From: Blastomussa wellsi | Lineage: Eukaryota > Cnidaria > Anthozoa > Scleractinia > Plerogyridae | Reading direction: 5' to 3' | DNA: 64,000 nt | Assembly: GCA_947652115.1 (NCBI GenBank) | Contig: OX393562.1 | Coordinates: 24,085,397 to 24,149,396, forward strand | Shown: positions 37,901-50,300 of the stretch, one piece after another | Numbering within the stretch: the first letter of the stretch is position 1 | How the letters are laid out: every line of letters begins with the position of its first letter | Made by a program: the position numbers and the translations under genes | The notes under the pieces: model-generated | Told to the model about the DNA's origin: nothing | Seen by the model: only the letters and a program-made list of their open reading frames with translations | Databases searched by the model: none

Positions 37901-38983
37901 TAATGATTCTGATTGGTTGAATAATTTCGCATTTCGGGATCCATCGGGAGCTCGGAACCAGAGAAGACAGTTGAAATTCAGGCTAGTCATGTACTCCATA
38001 TGTAGAATGACAGTACCCCGGTTGACAGCGTATGAGAGCTTGATGTGAAGTATATGAAATAATTCATATTTCAACTGCGGATGTACATGTAGGTGTGAAG
38101 TGAGGAATGATCATCGCAGTTAATTCCCAATTGAAGCAATTGGAAAAAAAGCCTGAAAAAAATCAGGTCTTCAACAGGATCGTTGGAATCATGCCTTGCT
38201 TTGTTTGTTGTTGTTCATGTTGTTTGTATTTGGATTTCAGATTTTATTTCTTTTCAACAGTTGAGAGCGACTATTGCCCCCTGTATTGAGAGCGTGTTCC
38301 TTCTGGACAGACTATGCTATTTATATGAACAGGTATTCTTCACTTGAAATTACAGGTTGTAAGCGGACACTTCCGACCACAGTCGAACTCTATCCCATAA
38401 GCGGCATTCCGTTATAAGCGGACACTTTTTCAGATTCAAATGGTGTACGCCTGCGGGAGGTTTGTCTCTATTTAAAAAAAATTATCAATCCGAAGGTTTT
38501 CAATGGACGTCCTTGCACGACAATCAATCTGTAAATTTGAAGGACGCTGCAAGCCATGAAAACGCTATTGATATGAAGAATGTAAGAAATCACGATGTAA
38601 TATTTGCACTAAATTAATCGCTTTTCGTCGCGGGGAGAAGTCGAAGAGTTTCCGATAACACGGAAAATAATAGCACGAGCAAAGACGTGATGTGGCCCGA
38701 CTGCTTTGTTCAAAATGATGGCTAAGGTGTTGGGTGGACAAAACCTACTGGGGCAAAAAGAATATTGCTGGAGAAGTATGCGAATGCATTTATACAATAA
38801 GGCTGGATTTTTCTTGCAATTCAGTTACTTCTAGTTTTTATCATGCTAACTTGAGACAAAATTTTCTTAATATATTCTCTGTTTCTCTATGTTCTACAGG
38901 ACTTCAAGTCTGCCTGTATTGTAAGGCTGTTTGATCCGGTGAAGTCTCCGAGATGTCATGCGATCATTGCTTCAAAGTCCTAA
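28866..38983 (+). CDS. METTL25: METTL25-like methyltransferase, ten exons
   Basis: Exons: 28866-29318, 29873-30830, 31542-31648, 32143-32172, 32794-32832, 34484-34518, 34962-35061, 35766-35840, 38261-38332, 38900-38983. All junctions are GT-AG and the phases agree throughout. Exon 1 encodes the family's N-terminal domain (FFTLNHWETLLP). Exon 2 starts with the SAM-binding motif LDLGSGKGYLS and GVDSS, then a long variable insert, then LVGLHTCGDL. The last exon ends LFDPVKSPRCHAIIASKS, typical of METTL25 rather than METTL25B. The protein is an S-adenosylmethionine-dependent methyltransferase of poorly known substrate. Introns hold MITEs, SINEs and a LINE. The exon model is from reading only, so small exons could be misplaced by a few bases. 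Confidence 0.88.
31011..31110. repeat. Single arm of the 31.7-kb MITE family
   Basis: About 100 bases match the left arm of the element at 31685-31904 (TTTTATCAACTGGGTTGATA, then GAGCTGACGTTTCGAGCGTT). The partner arm is absent. Confidence 0.8.
31685..31904. mobile_element. MITE with about 100-bp terminal inverted repeats
   Basis: The two arms start AATATAATTTGGTTTTATCA and are nearly perfect reverse complements for about 100 bases, with a short centre. It lies in an intron of the METTL25-like gene. Confidence 0.9.
33641..33800 (+). mobile_element. tRNA-derived SINE
   Basis: The head reads CTCAGTTGGTAGAGCAT as in tRNA box A, with a degenerate box B (GTGTCAAATCCTGTTGAAGC). The body has TTTTTTCAGGCTTCTTTAAT and CAATTGCTTGAATTGG. 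Copies of the same family lie near 38060-38180 and 61728-61880. Confidence 0.75.
36070..37660 (-). mobile_element. LINE reverse transcriptase (3' part), RTE/CR1-like non-LTR retrotransposon
   Basis: The minus-strand frame ends at 36119 and stays open for about 490 codons from the ATG at 37588, and further up to about 37660. RT motifs are visible: YICFVDFAKAFDSVDR, GVKQGCCMSGFLF and LDFADDLALIS (the catalytic pair). The 3' part has the LYGCETW and HILRMD motifs usual after RT in these elements. The endonuclease part is missing at this end. It sits in the intron between exons 8 and 9 of the METTL25-like gene, opposite to its strand. The exact clade is not decided. Confidence 0.9.
37661..37790 (+). 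mobile_element. Inverted 5' fragment of the same LINE
   Basis: On plus, directly adjoining the minus-strand RT, a 43-codon frame reads KTVYDATRKLS and LLTKQDEIL. These are phrases found just upstream of the RT domain in such LINEs. The orientation switch at about 37660 is typical of 5' inversion by twin priming. Confidence 0.7.
38055..38185 (-). mobile_element. SINE fragment
   Basis: Contains GAAATAATTCATAT and GATCATCGCAGTTAATT, then AATTGAAGCAATTGG and GCCTGA, the same tail words as the SINEs at 33641 and 61728 but inverted. Confidence 0.6.
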
Positions 38984-41392
38984 GTTAAGATTCTCCTACC
39001 AAACAGGAAATGGAAAGACGGCTGGCAGATGTGCGTAGCTAATCGTAAAGTTTTGACTAGCAACATCTGCTAAATTCGTCACTTTTCCCCCTACAGCTTT
39101 AGGCATCAACTATACCACATTTAGCTAATCCTCGATGGGCGTCTGTTACTTAACCATGCGAAAACTGCAGGCAAATTGAGACCTCTAACGAAACAGCGTA
39201 AGATATGATCTCGTCTTAGAGCACCAGAGCCCGCTTTTCTTTTGGTCCGCACTAAGAACACTGACCAAGTCCGCATTCACGGATTTTTGGTTGATTGGCT
39301 GACGATCGGCGTGCTAAAAAAGCGCGCTTGGCTAGAGTATTCGTACTTTATGCTGACGAAAAGAGCTTTGAGATGGAAATTGCATAACATTCAGTTGCGG
39401 TTCTAGAACGCCGAACGTCTGTTCTTTTGGTTTTGTTATTCGACGGACTGTACCAAACAGCCTTACCAGGGGGAGGGGGTACTTCCGTATATGGGATATT
39501 TAGGTATGTGCCGCGGGATAGGGCATGGTTTTCCGGGGTTCTACATCCTTAAATAGGGTATCATTTTTGCCCCTTTTGGCATTGTTCCTGGTGATCTTTA
39601 TAGATAGGGTATCGAAATTGTACCGTTTAAAATTGCAGTACATGTACGTAAACTGCAAGTGACACGAAAAAGAAACGGTCTATTTAAACTGAACAATCCG
39701 TTTAGAGTATAAGGTTACAGGAACGAAGTAAGGTTGACCCGTTCATAGCTTTGGTTTTTTTTATTCAATAGGGTGTCATTTTTCGAGTTTGGGTCTTAAA
39801 TTCCGTTTTCTTTCTCGTTAAATAGGGCCAGGGTTTACGAACCTCCGCGGCACATACCAATCTGAAATTTAAGGTAGTACTGTCCCCCGGCAGCCTTACG
39901 GTATCTTTCTTAGGCTCGGTTATTAGCCGCTGTTCGGGAAATGAGCGCGCGGGTCTTCACGAAAATACCCGAGTCGAGAGAGCGGCGAAAATCGAACCTT
40001 TATGTTTCTTTACTCGATGAATTCACAGCATAAACCACCATTATAATAAAAATTGCATTTATTCAAACTTGCATTCCGCATTAAATTGAAATATCATAAT
40101 CTAAGATGAACGGGTGGTTTTCCTCAACAATATGGGACAAAACTAATTTATTCAAAAGTAGTTTACTGGCAAACTATTGTAAGAAATGAAAATAAAACTG
40201 TTTATTCTATCTGCACCACTTTCACGTAGTTTTCAAAACTCGAGATGGTAATTAACAACGCTAAATTGTATTTTTCGTACGGGCAAATTTCCCCGATAAG
40301 CTTAACTGCAACCTTGTTCTACTATCGCTACCTTTAGTTACAAACATGGCTAAGCTGGTCATGACAAAAGATCTATCAGAGAAAATCGCTAACGCCAGGA
40401 TGGAATTTTAATAAAAACAATCACGAAAGGAAATGAAACGAAAAACCATGAAGCTTGCTGACTCTTGGCGTACACTAATGTAAATTGTCATTCACGGTAT
40501 CCGGGGAGCTTTCCGGGGCAAATATCAAAGGGCCCTAGTCAGCCTCCGCCATTTTCGATGCCATCGAAATTATAGAAATTGTATGGTGAAGCGCAATGTT
40601 ATTGCATTGCTGTAAGTTGTGTTACTGGAACTGTTTAATTACCTTTAGCAAGTTTCTCAGTGATCCCTTTCGTTTCGACACGCTCCTCATAAACTATAAT
40701 ACTGAAACTCTCGCATGTGAACAAACCAAAGGAGTCACTGACTGGGGCCCCTTTAACTGTTGGTATTCCACTTGCGATCATCAACAAAAAGCACTACTTT
40801 TCCACGTCATATTGCAGTAGTGGAGAGCAAAAAGGGATAACTGGAAATATGGTTATGAATTTACCTATTCGTTTTTGTGGAAAAATTCAAACACCATAAA
40901 TATTTCTTCCGCACCAAATAGGCCAAAGCTAAAGTGCGCATATTTTAAATATAATTTGGATGGGATTTTCATCCTCCAGCGACAGCTATCTTGTGTTATT
41001 TTAGTTTGCTGTGCTTTGTTTATGTTGTTCCTGTACAAAATCCATTTCGTGGCACGGCAACATTTTAGAGTCCAAAATCAATTATTGCACTGCTACCACC
41101 TCACATTCAGGGTTACAGTTAAGTTTGAGGCAATGTGCCATACAAGTTATTCCAACGGGTCAAATCCCCACTGTTCCCATTAATTTGTCGGGTCAGGAAG
41201 CTGGCGTAGTCGGTTTTTAGACCTGAGAGCCCCCTCTAATCTGGAACACTGCGCATTACCCGGGAGATAATTACGCGTATTATAGTCGACATGACTTATT
41301 TTCCCTGGTCAGTTGAACATTAACAGTTTGGCACAGCCACTAGAACCTCCAAGACACAGCACGTGTACCAGTCTTAATTCAACAGTCTTATT
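38984..41392. other. Convergent intergenic region between METTL25 and ACC
   Basis: No gene recognised. A MITE-like element lies at about 39461-39897. The 3' UTRs of both flanking genes must lie at the two ends. A patch with CCGCCATTTTCG near 40550 looks promoter-like but leads to no convincing frame. Confidence 0.5.
39461..39897. mobile_element. MITE-like repeat with short imperfect inverted ends
   Basis: Starts GCCTTACCAGGGGGAGGGGG and ends TGTCCCCCGGCAGCC, which pair imperfectly. Inside are several GATAGGGTAT or AATAGGGT words. Confidence 0.55.
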
Positions 41393-44300
41393 TTAACTCG
41401 TCGAGTCGCCGTTTGAATTTTCCACATTACTACCAGAGTCCATTGCAGCCAAAATCTTGGAGACCTGAGCCCGTTTGGCTGTGGTCATTTGTTGAGTGAT
41501 GTGCACAATAGAGTCCATCGCCACTTCAGGATTTTCTTGAACAAGTCTGCAGTGGATCAAAGAGAACCTCTTACCTACCAAGCATTAACATCATTTACTA
41601 TGTGCAATACCTATCACAATACCTGTTACAATGTATACAAATTTACAACAAGTTTATTACAATTTATACAAATTTACCGCGCGTGAAAAACTTGAAGTCC
41701 AGATGATTGTACTTCGAGTGTGAGAGTTTTTGCTCTAACATAAGAAATAGCTTGGGTATTAATGTCGCCTGTTTGGCTACGCTCAGGTATAAAGATTACT
41801 GTCTAACAAGATGTGCACCTCGACAAAAAATTAATCTACAATAACCAAGAACAGTCTCGATTATTGCACGCTCGAACATATTGTTGCTAAAAATAAGTCT
41901 TGCAGTGAGGGAAATCGACGCCCAATAATTCTCCTGCTATAGTGCTCTCATTGGAGCACCTGACAGGCTGTCAGTACTTACGTCTTGATCTGTCTTAGTA
42001 TCCAGTCTCTGCTGATCCACTTCACATTTTCGTCAATGACGGAGTGATCAGTTTGATTCAACTCTTTCTCCAGCCACTCCACAACGGACTTGTTGTCGTT
42101 CCACAGGTAAGACTGCAACATAAATAAGAGACATTGGATTACATTTTCAAGTATGCTTCGGAGGATAGACAAACTTGACATTGGCTCAGGTTAGGTGTTA
42201 CAAACGTTTACCTTGGTGTTTCCATGTGCCTCCAGAAACAGTCTTTCCAACATCGAGCACAGCTGGCGACTTGAAATATCACTAGAGAACACAGAAGATA
42301 ATAATTGAGGTTGTTCGCAATATCTAAAAAACTTTAACCGATAAATCTTTTATCAGTGAAGGATCTAAAGTACGTCAAATCGTTGCCATGACAAGGTGAA
42401 AAGAGACAAAAAGTACAGTGTTTTTGGATGTTAGAGGCTAACAACTTGAAACTGCTCGCTGAAAGTTTCTATTTTCAATATATGCTTGTTTAATCAACAA
42501 GAGAAAGTTTTAACAAGCTTTAAAAAAATCTGTAGGTACGGTCCAGAGCCACCTTCGCCTTTATTTTTTCAAAATTGTCAAAAATGGCGATTTTTTTTCT
42601 TATGCTGATTTGACAAAAATGTATAAAAATCAAACTCTTTCACCGAGTAGTTAGCCTCTTGAGGTTTCCAAGGTTCAGTCGTAGCCAACTAAGTTTTTCA
42701 TTGGTTAATTGTTAACAAATCTGGAGTTGGTGTGATTGAATGCCAAAGATTGGACAATGATATAGCGTGATGGGGATGTTTTCCCTCTCTAACTCTCACG
42801 TTGTTGTGATAAACTTTTTCTACTTACGGGTTGGCATTCCTGATCTTCTTCTTTGCATCTCTCGTCATCAAGATTCGCTTCAAGCGCCAATAAAAGAATT
42901 GACGAGATTCCTTCCACTTGAGCACGTCCTTGAATCAGTATAGAAAACCAAACCCGTTTTACAGAGACTTGACGTTAAAATTTTGGTTGGACACTACAAG
43001 ATATCTACAGAAAGATCTAAGAAATCGAGCGGCCCTTTCAACTAGCCAGGATATGGATCGCGCACAATGTGGTAGGAAAAGGAAACTTCTTAGGGAGTTA
43101 TCAGTTAATTATTCGAAAGTTGACAGGTGTTTCAAACAACATGGGGTTTCATGTTTGATGTTTTAAAACATTTGACTAGTTTAACAGGGCTTCTTAAAGT
43201 TACAGAAGAAAATGTCAAGGAACTAAAACTGCGAAACACAAATACTAACGGAAATGACTCCCTTCTCTTGCATACGTCCTGGAGTGTCATGGAGATCTGC
43301 AAACTCCACAGAAACCTGTAATAAAGACGTTTTAACGGGTGATGACCACGCAAATATTAGGATGAACTTTATCGGCAACTAAGGCAAAGTAATCATGAGC
43401 TATATGAAATCAATACGACACAACAAGCACAGGAACCCATAAATGATAAAGAATGGGTGAATTGCTGCGAAATGGAAGCAGCGAGGCAAACCTCAGCCCA
43501 AAAACCATAAAAAAAAACAGCACGAAAATGGTCAAATGAGAAACAGTTAGCATTCATTTGATAGCCCATAAATTCTGGAATCTGATCAAGGATATGCAAA
43601 TAGCTGTTTCAGTGCGACCCTAAAACTTTCTCATTTTTGGCACTTCCGTTCGCAGTTTCAAACTTTCGTGTTGAATGGCTTTGGTTAACTTATTTTACAC
43701 CTCATTGCCTGGAAAAGCACGTCTTGACTCTGATTGTCAAGAGAACGTTACGTTACAAAATAACTGTGAACGAAAATAAGTTTGTCCAGACAACTGTTTT
43801 AACAACCGCATTTCAGTTTACTAACCAGATAACGTGTACATATATTCTCTCGTAATTTACCTGTTGGTAGATGGGTAAAAGCTGTTCCTCTCTTTCTTTC
43901 TGTTGCCTTTCCAGTGTTTTACGTTCTTTTACCGGTAAATCTAAAATAACAAGGTCATGCGAAATACACATGATCATCAAAATTAATGCCGCGAACTGAC
44001 GTTTTTAGTACGTACGCCAAGTGGAACTGCTGTGAAGGGGAGAAAGAAAGTTTTTCCCAGTTATCAATGCATCACACGCACACAAACCACACCCGACGTA
44101 AAAATAAAGTTATTGCGGAATAAAGAGAGTCATATCTGATACCTGCAGATGCGAGGGCCTGTGCTATCTCCTGGCATTTGGTATCTAGTCTGTGCATGGC
44201 CTTGATCAGATCCTTACGACGAAACTTGATTTCCACTGTACCAGCAGGTTCGAGTACTCCACCCCTGAAAACATATAAGAATACTCTGGAATTCCCATGA

Positions 44301-47300
44301 ATTTTCGGCTAGGTTCTTCTGAATGCTTAGCAAACAAGTTGAAATCCCTGCAAAGCTTTATTGTGTTCACACATGAGAGACCAAAAGATGTAGATAGTTA
44401 CAGAGTTGAAAGATGGACGTGCAAGATGGAAGGCAATCAGAGTGAGATCATCTCACCTACTCTCCTGGTCAGCGTACATCTCCATCACATCAGGATTGAT
44501 TGTTGGATCCAGTACGACCCAGGCTCCTCCCCGCAGCTCTCCATTGGGTGGAAGATAGATGAACACTGGCTGCTCGTATTCCCTTAGAGCATCAACAATA
44601 TACGCGCCATACTTCAACACACTCTCGTACATGTCCTTCATTCCTGGAAAAACGAGAAATATCTGATTGTCGTCGCTTCAAAGTGTGATAAGCGTAGCAA
44701 GTTTTGAAGGCGTTGCGTTTGTCTGTTTCTTTAATAGGCCATTCCCTAGCTACCTTTTGCCTCTGTCTGAAAACGTGTCTTCGTGCAGACCATTCATCTG
44801 ATCATGTATTTCACCTGGGCGTTCATTTTCATACAAATTAAAGTCATGGCTTTGCAAAGACTCATTTAAAGGCAACTCGAAAAGGTCCAATTATGAGCAG
44901 TAAACTTGACTTGTTGCAGGTCACAGAAATCAATACAAAAGGAACGCTGGTGATTTTTCTGTTTTCGGGTAAATTCTGCCCAAATCGTTGTCTTGTGAAT
45001 GCACAAAATTCTCCTGACGAATCATCAATAAGACTTCAAATGACATTTTAGCAGGAAGAGCATTATAAAGCTTGAAAACATGAAATAATTGGCCAGTTTG
45101 TTCAAGTTTATTTTCATCCTCGCCATCCATAACAGCATACAAGAATTGATAGTTTCGATGTGGTACTATAGTCTACTGTCTTTGTAAACAAAACTAGACC
45201 GTTATTGTTGCGTTAGACAGTTTTTAGCTTTTTAAAGTGACGCTACAACAGTGTGACAATGTCCCTTTAACGAGATTCGATCTGTATTTACGCACCGGTT
45301 GACTTCTCAATTTCCTTTTAGGCTGTATTCTATATAGAGCCATTTACAAATATTGTGATCCCGTAAGGCAAATAGATTTAGTGGGTATCTCGCACAGGTA
45401 AATAAGCAAAATCGGAACAGTGAGATTAGCAAATAAAAAAATGAGGGGAAAAAGACTGCGCGCTTCACTGGTAACCTCTGGATTGGTGATGTTACCCAAT
45501 CGAAACCAAACTACGCATTCGTCTTACCTCCCGAGAAGCCTCTCCAGTTAGCAAAGATTATCACTGGCAACTGCTCTTTGTTGAAATCACCGATGGCTTG
45601 GGCTGTTTTGAAGGCTGAGTCTGGGTACCACACTTGACCTGCCTGGGCAATAATCTGAAAGGAACAGGATTTACAAATCAGGCATCGGGAACAGTTAATC
45701 AGCGCTCCAAGCTTACTTCGTATTGTACCGCTCTACAGTAAGATTGTATAGCGCATTAAGATACCGAGCAAAAGGCAAGTTGGTTGCATCTCGGCAGGAT
45801 AGCAACTGACATTTTTTACAAAAAACTTCGTTTGAGAAGCCAGGCTTCGATGACTGCACGTATCCAAACGTATCTCAAATATGATATCTCACCATATCTC
45901 AAATCTCAAAAATGAAACGTCATCGTTTTTGCATTTTAAAAAGTTTAGCCTATTTTAATTTCAAAAACGTCATTTCAAATCCGTCTCAATCGTTCCCATC
46001 CTTACCCATCTTTGTTCCCTTTTGGTTTAGTATCACCTCTTTCTTTTTTTTCTTCCATTGAAAACTATTATTTAGAGGTTTCCTTCATTTTTAGGGGAAT
46101 TTGGTTCGCCGCAAAAATGACTCGTGACGGAGCTCTTTTGAGTTTATACCTTGGCGTCAGAATCAGGATTTCCAGGATCAGCAGGAATGACAACTTCAAC
46201 TGCTCTGGTTTCAACAGCAATAACTCCCATGGGAATACCACCCAACCTACAAAAACACATGAAATCATACACCGCTTAACTAATTGCAAGTACAGCACCA
46301 GGAAAGAGAGAGCAATAATCGGTCAGAGAGGCAAGGTTTCTACCTGGCTCTTCCACAGACAACAGTCTTGGCCCATCCGTCCAAGGTTTCAACAAATGAA
46401 CCACGGTCAAAGAACCCACTGAGCCAAACATCTTTATTGTCTGCGAAGCAAAACATGTGACTTGATCATTAACAATAATAGCAGTACAATGTGTCACATC
46501 GTGCCGAAAATGTGTGCAAACCAAGTTACTCTTGAATTCCCATGACTTTTCAATGACCTTTCATAGTTACATAACCTAAACTTTATTTGGCCATTTTCTT
46601 GCAAATTACAAGTTATTTCTTAATTGCGGGTAAATTTTTCTCATTTTCTTCGCAGAAAAAACGCATGGCTAACATACTTTGTACAATTAACATCATTTCC
46701 ATGACTGACTTTCCATGAATTATACTACATTCCACGACTTTCTATGACACGAAAGGGCCCTACTCTTAACTTGTCTACATGTTGTGTCTTTTGTTTGGTT
46801 ACTGGCCTTAACGATGAGAACCTTTAACTACCAAGTGCGCTGGCAATGCGTACCAGGATGTGGTGCTCCACATATGAAGTGCCGGGGGTCATATGAAGCC
46901 TTTGGAGGAACGAACTCAATTTCTCTGTCAACAGGATCATTGGTCTTTAAAATTGGCAGAGGACCATTCTTGCACTGCAGAAACAAAACACGGTAAATAC
47001 AAATGAATACGATATTTTATTTTACTTTATTGTGAACCTGGAGCCATAACGTAAAGAATTTCTTTCAGATTTACACAAAATGTTATGAGCTAAGGCCGAG
47101 ATACACATAGCGACACTTCTTGGGGACAAGTCGCTGCATATTCTCGTCCCCAGAGCCACTTGTCCCTCTAAGCCGGCTGGGCCCGTGCACGAGGGACAAG
47201 TGATTTGATTCGCTTAAATCAAAAGAATCAGAGTCCAATCACATTAGCCGTTAATAATTAGCACGTTTAAAACGGTCGATGTGATTGGACTCCCTTTGTT

Positions 47301-50300
47301 TGATTTCAGCCAATCGAATCATGTGTCCCCAGAGCCACTTGTTCCTCGTGCACAGGCCCAGCCGGCTAAGAGGGACAAGTGGCTTTGTGGGCGAGAATGG
47401 TCGCTGCAACGATTTTTTGACACAATGAATTTTGTCGCTGCGATCTGTCGCACGAACAGGGCTGCCTCGTACCAAGGCGCCTCAAAGTCACGCGCGCAAG
47501 GAACTTTGGAAGGTCGTTCTCAAGCCTTTGTCCCAAAAGATTAAGGACGCGCCTGGGTACGAGACAGCGAGCAAGGACAAGGACAAAAATTTCCGTATCA
47601 CACGAGACAAATTGTGGCAACGACTTCTACGTGTCTTGTAGCAGCGACTTGTTTTGGAAGCTGAAGACACGGGTTACGCAAGATCATGGTTATGCAAGAT
47701 CATGGTTATGCAAGATCATGGTTATGCAGGATCATGGTTATGCAGGATCTTGGTTGTGCAAGATCTTGGTTCTGGAAGATCTTGGTTATGCAAGCGATTT
47801 GTCGCCCCGTCTGCTCCGGCCTTGAGGATTCATATACAGAAGCAACAAACAGACAAGAAACAGTAAAGTAATAACTTACTGTAATGAAAGAAACATGACT
47901 ATATTAGTTACTTCATAACTCGTATTACTTACTTTTGGAACATACGAAAGCCAGTGCATGATGGCAGAAATTCCTCCAAAGTCATCAGACACAACCAGGT
48001 GAGTGACACCTAGAGACAATCGATTCAATGAAGAGCTAATGTACAACGACAATCTATTCGCTGCCAGTTGTGGCAGCGAATGAAATATTGGCTGTTGTGG
48101 TTGTTGTTGGTATAGGGGTGGCAATAAACTAAATAGGCCTTTAATAATGAGCCCACATTGCAATGACTATTTATTTTGTTCAACATAAGAGTATTAACAA
48201 TTATGAACAGATTGCCTAAATAAAGGAAATTAATATCTCTTAATACCATTATTGTGCATAATCTGAGGTCCTCCCAACTGAAGGTTTGAGGTGTACACTT
48301 GGCGTCCAAGAACCTTTGGGGATAAGGAGGAAAAAAAAAATTAAAAAAAGGAAATTAAACACGCAAGTGCCAGTTTTCCTAATGCGTAATCTAAATCAGA
48401 CATGAACACTCATACTCAACTTTTCTTGGACAAGTCCGTCCAAGAGGGAAAGGTGCAGTGAGGTTATCCCTATGTTGAGCCCCAACTTGTGAAACGAGGC
48501 CAGACCACAACACTGGGAACCTCGTTCCCTACCCTTTGCGAGAAGTGCATGGGTTCTTTAACGTCCCCTGCTTGCGGTAATACTAAAGATGCAAGAGACG
48601 GGACCTACGGTTTTTTGTACTTATCCGAGAAGACTAGAATGTCTAACCATTTGCAAAAGTCATTGCCAAGGCAGCACATTCTCCTCAGTGTTGGTCCGGC
48701 GTGGGGCTCGAACTCGAGACCTACCGCACAGAAGTCCGGCGCTCTACCAACTGAGCTAACCAGGGGGCAGTTAACACGCACGCTTATGGCGCCGTTTACC
48801 TTGTTCAGAGCTCCAGCTCCTGTTAGAATGATATGAGCATTATCAACCTGTATAACTCTCTGACCGAGTCGAACCAGGTAGGAACCGATACCAACTGCTC
48901 GACATGTAACCTGAAACCACAAGTCGCCAATGAGTGTGACCACAACACTGTTAACAGATTGTTGACTATATAGTTTTAACAGATTGATGACTATATAATG
49001 GATTATTAGTCTCTTTAGAAACATTTTGGTTCTTTCAGTGGCTGAGAAAAGAAAGCCTGAAGAAACTCAGGCTTGATCGGGACTCAAAACCATGACATCT
49101 GCGATAACGGTGCAGTGCTCTACCAACTGACCGATCACGGCAACTGGGAGTTTGCCACTTCGCGAGTTCCTAATTTGTCCGTAGAAGATGGAAGTGTAAA
49201 AGTGAATATATGAACTTCATATATTCATTTTCACATTACTTGCCCTCCAGACACCAGCCTTCTCCATACCCGTAACCCGGTCGCGATTAATTAGGAAGGG
49301 GCGCAGACTTCGGGTCAGAAGGGGTTGTCATATTTCACCACAATAAAACTCCCCGTCTACTTACAAGACTCATTGTCACAATGTCATCATATGCAGCGGA
49401 CATCTCTCCGGCGATCATTCCAGAACCTTTCAAGTTTTCCACACCAATGCCATCATCACGACCTAAATTAAAGGCACGTTCGTCATATAACCATGTAACC
49501 TAACAGAGAATTTTCCAGTATATGAAATGTTCCATTTCATCCAAATCACATGTGGATGAGGAGTGGTTTATTGCCAGTAAGCATATTGTTTACAAGTCTT
49601 TAGTTGACAGAAGCATTTAATTCACTATATTTTCCACATTTCGCCAAGTTCCCATCACCTTCATTCCCACGTTCCCACCACCTGTCCCCTCCCGGGGAGG
49701 GGAAGGGGACAAAAAACGGGAAGACCCACACAAATGTTTCCCCTACACCAATGTTTCCCCCTACAAGATTTCTAACCGTTTTTGTACTTATATTCCAAGT
49801 TACTCCAAGGATCCCAACCACCTATTCCCTAATAATTTTCTGTCCCATGTCGTCCCTCCCCCAACACACACATAAACACAAATGTTTCCCTGTGACATTT
49901 CTACGTGTTTCTTTGCGTGCCCCAAGTACAAATCTGCTTTGTCTGAGTACGTCCAAATTTGCATGAGGCGTACCAATGATGTCAGTGACTTTGTATCTGG
50001 ACTCGCCATCATCTTCAATAAGTTCAGCGTGCATGGAGTTGGTGGCACTCAACTGGAACAAAAGAAGAGAATGACCATAGCAAGTCCCACGATAGACAAC
50101 AAAAATGAACTTTCATATGTTCATATTTCATTGCGCCAAATGAAAAATATTCTAGAGTATTCTAGTCTCGAATACGTCATTGTGATGCCATAGAAACCTA
50201 ATAGCACTCAAGGCGTACGCAACGCGTGAAGTACTGGTGAAGTATTCAAGAGTATTCTATTCGAATACGTGAAGTGCACCTGGAGTGTTTAATTTGAATA

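Noticed and set aside
47674..47795. CRISPR-like array
   Set aside because: The units are directly contiguous with no spacers, in an animal intron; a simple tandem repeat.
48700..48775. tRNA gene on minus
   Set aside because: The tRNA-like head continues into a 200-bp body seen as a SINE; not an independent tRNA.
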